NCBI GenBank assembly: GCA_004292955.1
Contig: RDXX01000050.1
Location: 1 to 64,000 of the forward strand
DNA: 64,000 nucleotides
Reading direction: 5' to 3'
Origin: Oscillatoriales cyanobacterium
GTDB taxonomy: Bacteria > Cyanobacteriota > Cyanobacteriia > Cyanobacteriales > Microcoleaceae
Shown: in pieces, positions 60,501-64,000 of the stretch
Numbering within the stretch: position 1 is the stretch's first letter
Layout of the letters: each line of letters starts with the position of its first letter
The notes under the pieces: model-generated
What the model saw: only the letters and a program-made list of their open reading frames with translations
Told to the model about the DNA's origin: nothing
Database searches by the model: none
Position numbers and translations under genes: made by a program

Positions 60501-62029
60501 GTCTCCTCTAATGTTAGTTCTGCTTGTTTGCGATCGGTAATATTGTCAGAAAAGACAATGATGCCACCAACATCTCCATTGCTGCGATACCAGGGGTGAA
60601 CTTCCCACCGGAACCATTGCTGCGATCCATCTGGATAGATTAATTTATCTTCTTCGCATTTCTGAACAAGCCCTGCAAAACCGCGCTGGTGGCTTTGTTT
60701 CAAATGAAGAGGCAGATCGGGAAAAAGCTCGTAGTGCGATCGCCCAATTATCGATTCTAGGTCATCGATCTCAAATTCATCAACCCATCGCTGGCTGGCG
60801 GCTAGGTAACACATAGAGCGATCGAACATCACAATACTGGCGGGAGCATATTTGATGAACAATTGCAGTTTTTCCTGAGTCTCCTCTAATGTTAGTTCTG
60901 CTTGTTTGCGCTCTCTAAGTTCGGTTTGTAGCTGTTCCAATAAATCAGCTTGTTGGATGGCAATACTAGCTTGTGCAGACAACTGTCGCAGCAATTCTAT
61001 TTCTGAAGCTTGCCATTCTCGCGGCGCAACGCAGTGATGAGCAATTAGCAAACCCCAAAGATTTTCACCTTGGAGAATCGGCACGACTAAATTTGCCCTG
61101 ACTTGGAGATTTGTCAGAAATTCTAGGTGACAGGGAGCAATTTGTGCCCTATAAATATCTGATTTAGCGGTGACTAAGCCTTGTCTGAAGCGTTCAAAAT
61201 AGCTTTCACTAAGGCAAGGATCGTGTATCTGAGTGGATAGGATTGGTCTCGCTTCTGAACCAACTGACTCTACCACAACCCTGCCGCTCAAGTCTGGGGC
61301 TAATTGAAAGATAATTACGCGATCGCAGAGCAGAATATTTCTAATTTCTGTTACCGTGGTGTTGAGAATATCTTCTAATTTCAGGGAATCGCGGATAGCA
61401 AGTGCTGTTTTAGCCAGGATTTGCTGTTGCTGTCGCTGCCATTCCCGTTCTCTCATCAGTTGGCTGTGTCGCAGAACATAGCTAATGGAACGCTGCAAAA
61501 CTTCTGGGGTAATCTGGCTTTTTTGTAAATAATCCTGAGCGCCGCTTTTGAGTAAATCAACGGCCATTTGTAGATTTCCCTGCCCTGTAAGCACGATCGC
61601 AGGAAGCGTATTTCGCCCAGTCTGTTGCAGCAGTTCCTCCAACAACTCTAACCCATCTATATCGGGTAAATAGTAATCTAGTAGCAAAATATCTGGGATC
61701 TGGTGCTGGCACCATTGCAGCGCATCTTCACCGTTATCAAATTCGACAATATTGTAGGTGCGATCGCTATCTTGCAACAAAAATCGGCGGTAGGTAGCGC
61801 GATCGACTTCTGAGTCGTCTACGAACAGAATCGTGTATTGGCCAGTTGCTTCAGGGCGGGTGGCCAAACCCAGAGAGTCCGGGAGGGTTAAGGTTGGCAC
61901 TGCCGATGCTGTCGGTGGTAGCCCAGTTGCGGATTGCGATCGTCGGGCCTGCTGGAGAGCCGCCACTTCTGAGCGCAACAACTCTAATTCAGCAATCAGT
62001 TTGTCTTTAGTTTTGTCGATGTCTTCCAT
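57587..62029 (-). CDS. Hybrid sensor histidine kinase with receiver, GAF and multiple PAS domains
   Basis: A 1480-residue soluble protein. Order: N-terminal coiled segment; receiver at about 68-190 (ILFVDDSEVDRATYRRFL, Asp in DILLLDYYLPDIDGL); GAF (about 210-365); PAS1 and PAS2 (about 378-630, a tandem duplication); coiled coil; PAS3 (SIITWDLNSVITFWNQGAEL) and PAS4; GAF2 (about 960-1110, ending in SSQLAIAIQQSQLYTQL); PAS5 (VGLDASGNINYVNPFFVGLT); then HisKA with IVSHELRTPLTAIQMS near 1260, NLLSNALKFSP, DRGRGIPADKL and GGTGLGLPICRS. The GAF domains lack an obvious chromophore Cys in a standard setting, so light sensing is uncertain. The receiver at the N-terminus suggests input from another kinase; output probably goes to the receivers encoded downstream. 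Confidence 0.9.
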   Translation of the reverse strand: MEDIDKTKDKLIAELELLRSEVAALQQARRSQSATGLPPTASAVPTLTLPDSLGLATRPEATGQYTILFVDDSEVDRATYRRFLLQDSDRTYNIVEFDNGEDALQWCQHQIPDILLLDYYLPDIDGLELLEELLQQTGRNTLPAIVLTGQGNLQMAVDLLKSGAQDYLQKSQITPEVLQRSISYVLRHSQLMREREWQRQQQQILAKTALAIRDSLKLEDILNTTVTEIRNILLCDRVIIFQLAPDLSGRVVVESVGSEARPILSTQIHDPCLSESYFERFRQGLVTAKSDIYRAQIAPCHLEFLTNLQVRANLVVPILQGENLWGLLIAHHCVAPREWQASEIELLRQLSAQASIAIQQADLLEQLQTELRERKQAELTLEETQEKLQLFIKYAPASIVMFDRSMCYLAASQRWVDEFEIDDLESIIGRSHYELFPDLPLHLKQSHQRGFAGLVQKCEEDKLIYPDGSQQWFRWEVHPWYRSNGDVGGIIVFSDNITDRKQAELTLEETQEKLQLFIKYAPASIVMFDRSMCYLAASQRWVDEYLLNDLGSIIGRSHYELFPNIPEEWKQFHQRGFAGFIEKCDEDRFVHSDGSLQWLRWEIHPWYRSNGDVGGIILFTEDITDRKQAQIALQQINTELEKRVTERTAQLTEVNDRLLVTLLEKDHAYQLLTEQAQLLDLAHDSIITWDLNSVITFWNQGAELMYGWTKAEAFGQESHSLFKTQFPQPLAEIQAELFETGYWEGELIHYTRDDRQITVSSRWVVQKDDAGRPIKILEINSDVTQRKAAELVLQQYIHEVEDLYNNAPCGYHSLDAEGTMVRINDTELKWLGYTRDELLYKIKFLDLLSPDGKQVFYENFPKLKQQGWVENLEFEMSTKDGSSRWFNLNATAIEDAAGNFMMTRSTLFDISDRKQSQREREQAELALRESEEQRRLALEQKSRQESLLWTITQAIRQSLDLKDILNTTVTEVKQTLQVDRAAIYRFTPDWSGDFVVESVDPQWVKLVECNIQKACEDVYLQETKGGRFRNHETFAIADIDEAGLHPCHIQLLQQFQAKAYLAVPIFSGEFLWGLLIIYQNTAPRNWQSWEIELLEQISSQLAIAIQQSQLYTQLELELQERQQAEAIIREAERRWRSLLENVQLIVVGLDASGNINYVNPFFVGLTGYTHEEVLGKNWFENFLPSSSIKSTEADFLQLLTHNAHPYYRNVILTKSGEERFIAWNNTTLQDSDGTVIGSISIGEDITERNKIEQIKDEFIGIVSHELRTPLTAIQMSLGLLKTGIYDKKPEKSRRMIEIALLDTNRLVNLVNDILDLERLESGRAFLDKTLCKAADLMQQVVDALQAIANQHQISLIIIPTDAEVWAAADAILQTLTNLLSNALKFSPVGATIYLSAENQTDCVLFQVRDRGRGIPADKLELVFGRFQQVDASDSREKGGTGLGLPICRSIIEQHGGKIWAESILGEGSTFFFTLPLPAIE
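60146..60901. repeat. Tandem 378-bp in-frame duplication within the hybrid kinase
   Basis: Two adjacent units of 378 bp (126 codons) encode nearly identical PAS domains; for example ACCAGGGGTG occurs at 60211 and 60589. A truncated third start (CTGCTTGTTTGCGCT) marks the boundary near 60900. High identity indicates recent unequal exchange. Confidence 0.8.
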
Positions 62030-62455
62030 ACTATTTAATGTTTTTGAAAGTGGTGATAAATAAAATCAGATTATGATAATTTTGGTAAAATTGAAAATTC
62101 AAACCAATATCGAAATAAAGTGTGTATCGTCTCGGTCAAAGTAGAGATCCCCATTTGTTTCAAAATATAACCATTCGCCCCTTGTTTGTAGCATCTAGGT
62201 AAGTCTAGTTCATTCAGTTGACAGTTGACTGTTGACTGTTGACAGCAACCTCTTCCGGTCAGTCCGAGGATTGGAGTAATGAATGCTCTTCTTTTAATTT
62301 ATACGCCAAACCCAGAGGCTTTCAAGCAATTATTTCTGGTGAATTGTCAACACTCGTTTACCCTACTAATAATGTTGCATGATTTTTTCATGTTGGTATT
62401 ACTGAGAAAGTCGAAAAATGTTAGAATGAATGGTTTTAGCTAGAACAGCAGAAAC
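62030..62455. other. Intergenic region upstream of hybrid kinase
   Basis: No gene seen. A short (GTTGACT)n array lies at about 62216-62245. The rest is AT-rich unique sequence that should hold the kinase promoter and the left target flank of the TnpB element. Confidence 0.55.
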
Positions 62456-62521
62456 CCCACACTGAATTTAGAGGGGGATTAATCGAGGCATCGCCGAGTA
62501 CCCCTGATAAATCAGTGTGGG
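62456..62521. repeat. Left-end hairpin of the TnpB element
   Basis: CCCACACTGAATTTA (62456-62470) pairs, with one missing base, with TAAATCAGTGTGGG (62508-62521). An inner GAGGCATCGCCGAG segment sits in the loop. The terminal CCCACACT stem is shared with the right-end hairpin. Confidence 0.7.
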
Positions 62522-62550
62522 ATGAATGCGCGACTGACGGAGGTACGGAG

Positions 62551-62691
62551 TCAGTCATTAAATGTCAGGGAGAGTCGATCGATCCACATCTCTATCATCT
62601 GGGTGATAGTCTGCTCTCTCGCTGTCGCGACTGCCCTCAGTTTATTGAGACGCTTTTCCGACAATCGAATGTGAAGATTCTTATCTTTCAT
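62551..62691 (-). CDS. Ribbon-helix-helix (CopG-like) DNA-binding protein
   Basis: 46 residues from the ATG at 62691 (MKDKNLHIRLSEKRLNKLRA); an in-frame ATG at 62751 would add 20 residues but would run through the palindrome and tnpB ribosome-binding site. The fold is a textbook minimal ribbon-helix-helix: a beta strand KNLHIRLS, helix A EKRLNKLRAVATARE, a turn, and helix B TITQMIEMWIDRLSL. Dimers of this fold bind palindromes through paired strands and typically repress neighbouring genes. A perfect 22-bp palindrome sits between this gene and tnpB. A GACTGAC...GTCAGTC hairpin overlaps its stop codon and may terminate it. Confidence 0.72.
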   Translation of the reverse strand: MKDKNLHIRLSEKRLNKLRAVATAREQTITQMIEMWIDRLSLTFND

Positions 62692-62713
62692 TGGGTGTGT
62701 TGTTAACGCGAAC

Positions 62714-62735
62714 ACAATTATGATATCATAATTGT
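62714..62735. promoter_or_regulatory. Perfect 22-bp palindrome, putative RHH operator
   Basis: The inner 20 bases CAATTATGATATCATAATTG form an exact palindrome, extended by one matching pair (A..T) to 22 bp. It lies between the divergent RHH gene (start 62691) and tnpB (start 62750), just before the tnpB AAGGAGG. Both strands contain TATGAT, a -10-like hexamer, so occupancy would block transcription both ways. Confidence 0.65.
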
Positions 62736-62749
62736 CAAGGAGGGTAATC

Positions 62750-63970
62750 ATGAGAACGGCATATCAGTATAAACTACGTCCAACCAAACAACAGGTAGTA
62801 GAGCTAGACAGATGGTTGTCAATGCTGTGTTCGCAGTACAACTATCTGTTGGCTGATAGATTCAACTGGTACGAACAAAATCGTTCTCCTGTTAATGCCT
62901 GTCCTCTCGTCTGCTACTTGCCTGAACTGCGAGACAATCCTGATTATTATTCACAGAAGAAAACGTTACCTCAGCTTAAGAAAACGCATCCTTGGTATGG
63001 CGAGATTTACTCGCAAGTCCTTCAAGATATAGTCAAGCGAGTTAAGACAACCTTTGATCGTTTTTTGAAGGGTGACAGCAACGGGAAACGTAGTGGCAAA
63101 CCTCGTTTCAAATCGCGGAGTCGTTATCGCACTTTTACTTATCCACAGATGAAGGATGGGTGCTTGCAAGATTACTCAATTAGCTTGCCAATGTTTGGTA
63201 AAGTTAAAGTTGTTTTGCATCGTCCTATCCCGGATGGGTATAAAATCAAAACCGCATCTGTAACTAAGAAAGCGGATGGCTACTACCTGACGCTTTCATT
63301 AGAAGATAAAGCCGTTCCAGAGATAAAGCCGGACTTCAATCCTAATTCAATAACAGGCATTGATGTAGGGCTGAAGGAATTTTTAACAACCTCTGAGGGC
63401 GAAACAGTCGCGATTCCTCAATACTACCGCAAAGCTCAAAAGCGTCTACGAGTCGCTCAAAAACGAGTCTCACGTCGCAAGAAAGGTAGCAACCGAAGGA
63501 AGAAGGCCGTTAAACAGTTAGGGAAGTGCCACAAAAAAGTAGCTGATAGGCGTAAAGATTTCCATTTCAAAACAGCAAGCAAGCTGCTATTAAAATATGA
63601 CGTTATCGCACACGAGGATTTAAACGTCAAAGGTCTAGCTCGTACAAAATTAGCTAAATCTGTGTTGGACGCTGGGTGGTCAAGCTTTCTGTCGATTCTA
63701 ACAAACAAAGCCGAAAATGCTGGTTTGTTGGTTGTTCCAGTAAGTGCCTATAATACTTCACAAGATTGTTCTAATTGTGGCGAGAAAGTACCAAAAAAGC
63801 TGCATATTCGTTGGCACAGTTGCTCGTGTGGATGTGAGCTAGATCGTGACCATAATGCAGCGGTAAATATAAAAAATAGAGCGGTAGGGCATTCCGTTCT
63901 TAAAGCCAAGAGCCTCCTAAGCGATAGCCGGATTGTCTTGGAAGCCCACACTATATCCGCTTCGGATTAG
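62750..63970 (+). CDS. tnpB: TnpB-family RNA-guided endonuclease homologue (OrfB, IS200/IS605)
   Basis: The protein is 406 residues from the ATG at 62750, which has a strong AAGGAGG six bases upstream. The N-terminus ([20 protein letters not shown]) is the family helix-turn-helix start. The split RuvC nuclease is complete: Asp205 in [11 protein letters not shown], Glu289 in [13 protein letters not shown] and Asp365/367 in [12 protein letters not shown]. The zinc ribbon is CSNCG (340-344) with CSCGC (358-362). An arginine/lysine-rich loop ([18 protein letters not shown]) fits guide RNA binding. TnpB proteins cut DNA next to a TAM using a right-end-derived omega RNA; here the right-end hairpin overlaps the stop codon. 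No TnpA is adjacent, but a divergent RHH gene is. Confidence 0.93.
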   Translation: MRTAYQYKLRPTKQQVVELDRWLSMLCSQYNYLLADRFNWYEQNRSPVNACPLVCYLPELRDNPDYYSQKKTLPQLKKTHPWYGEIYSQVLQDIVKRVKTTFDRFLKGDSNGKRSGKPRFKSRSRYRTFTYPQMKDGCLQDYSISLPMFGKVKVVLHRPIPDGYKIKTASVTKKADGYYLTLSLEDKAVPEIKPDFNPNSITGIDVGLKEFLTTSEGETVAIPQYYRKAQKRLRVAQKRVSRRKKGSNRRKKAVKQLGKCHKKVADRRKDFHFKTASKLLLKYDVIAHEDLNVKGLARTKLAKSVLDAGWSSFLSILTNKAENAGLLVVPVSAYNTSQDCSNCGEKVPKKLHIRWHSCSCGCELDRDHNAAVNIKNRAVGHSVLKAKSLLSDSRIVLEAHTISASD

Positions 63971-63976
63971 TGTGGG
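63945..63976 (+). repeat. Right-end hairpin of the TnpB element, overlapping the tnpB stop
   Basis: CCCACACTA (63945-63953) pairs with TAGTGTGGG (63968-63976), and the interior ATCCG-CTT-CGGAT continues the stem after one bulged T. The TAG of the 3' arm is the tnpB stop codon. The hairpin would lie at the 3' part of the omega RNA in this family; the guide itself would start downstream, in the flank. Confidence 0.7.
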
Positions 63977-64000
63977 AGATGTCACTAAGTTTAAGTATTT

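Larger units (their letters stand above)
62456..63976. mobile_element. TnpB-only IS200/IS605-type element with RHH accessory gene
   Basis: The element is bounded by two hairpins that share the stem CCCACACT / AGTGTGGG (62456-62521 and 63945-63976). It contains tnpB and a divergent 46-residue ribbon-helix-helix gene, but no TnpA transposase gene. Subterminal hairpins rather than inverted repeats are the hallmark of this superfamily. Movement would need TnpA from elsewhere. The exact ends and target site cannot be fixed because the right flank is near the window edge. Confidence 0.7.

Noticed and set aside
1-64000. tRNA and rRNA genes
   Set aside because: No cloverleaf with TTCRANY-type T arm or conserved rRNA segments could be found by eye; a tRNAscan run would be needed to exclude a divergent tRNA.

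Overview
The window looks like chromosomal DNA of a filamentous cyanobacterium of the Oscillatoria/Microcoleus kind. The evidence is the very frequent HIP1 octamer GCGATCGC, an SLH-domain outer-membrane porin, a Tic20 homologue, a cyanobacterial delta-9 desaturase, many multi-domain PAS/GAF kinases, and many heptanucleotide (STRR) arrays and palindromic repeats between genes. I cannot assign a species from the sequence alone.

Layout. 1-5500: the 3' end of a group II intron lying antisense inside a DUF29 gene, small membrane proteins, a CPBP-family membrane protease and a two-domain histidine phosphatase. 5500-7500: a repeat-rich spacer and a dihydroorotase homologue that has lost most of its metal ligands. 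7650-21570: a signalling island on the minus strand. A cassette of dCache-HAMP-PAS histidine kinase, single-domain receiver and receiver-adenylate cyclase occurs twice, with a related receiver-kinase plus receiver pair between the copies. A phosphopantetheinyl transferase sits convergent inside the island. 22080-25750: a PhoX-like phosphatase, an OmpR-type regulator with an altered acidic pocket, and a small ORF just upstream of it. 26170-34600: creatininase-family protein, ribosomal protein S6, an ABC sugar permease, a SnoaL-like protein, a PgpH-type c-di-AMP phosphodiesterase, a degenerate ADP-ribosylglycohydrolase homologue, type II dehydroquinase and a 45-residue gene with a strong ribosome-binding site. 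35190-45760: cinA, a WecA-type transferase, glyA, a small Cys-rich protein, Tic20, an FAH-family protein, 5-formyl-THF cyclo-ligase with an in-frame palindromic insert, and a TetR regulator fused to a tyrosine-recombinase-like domain. That regulator is divergent from a desaturase gene, with two matching palindromes near the divergence.

46040-47970 is a three-gene unit (DUF4365 nuclease-like protein, unknown protein, peptidoglycan-binding lysozyme-like protein). 48190-53100 holds fcl, gmd, a sugar transferase and a glycosyltransferase for surface polysaccharide. 53535-62030 carries an iron-uptake-type porin, a zinc-ribbon protein, two receivers and a 1480-residue hybrid kinase with a recent PAS duplication. 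The window ends in a TnpB-only IS200/IS605-type element. Its accessory gene is a divergent ribbon-helix-helix protein, separated from tnpB by a perfect 22-bp palindrome.

The most promising leads for an undescribed system are the RHH/tnpB element, the TetR-recombinase fusion with its putative operators, the duplicated kinase-receiver-cyclase cassette and the DUF4365 three-gene unit. All functional statements rest on motifs read by eye; no database search was run.
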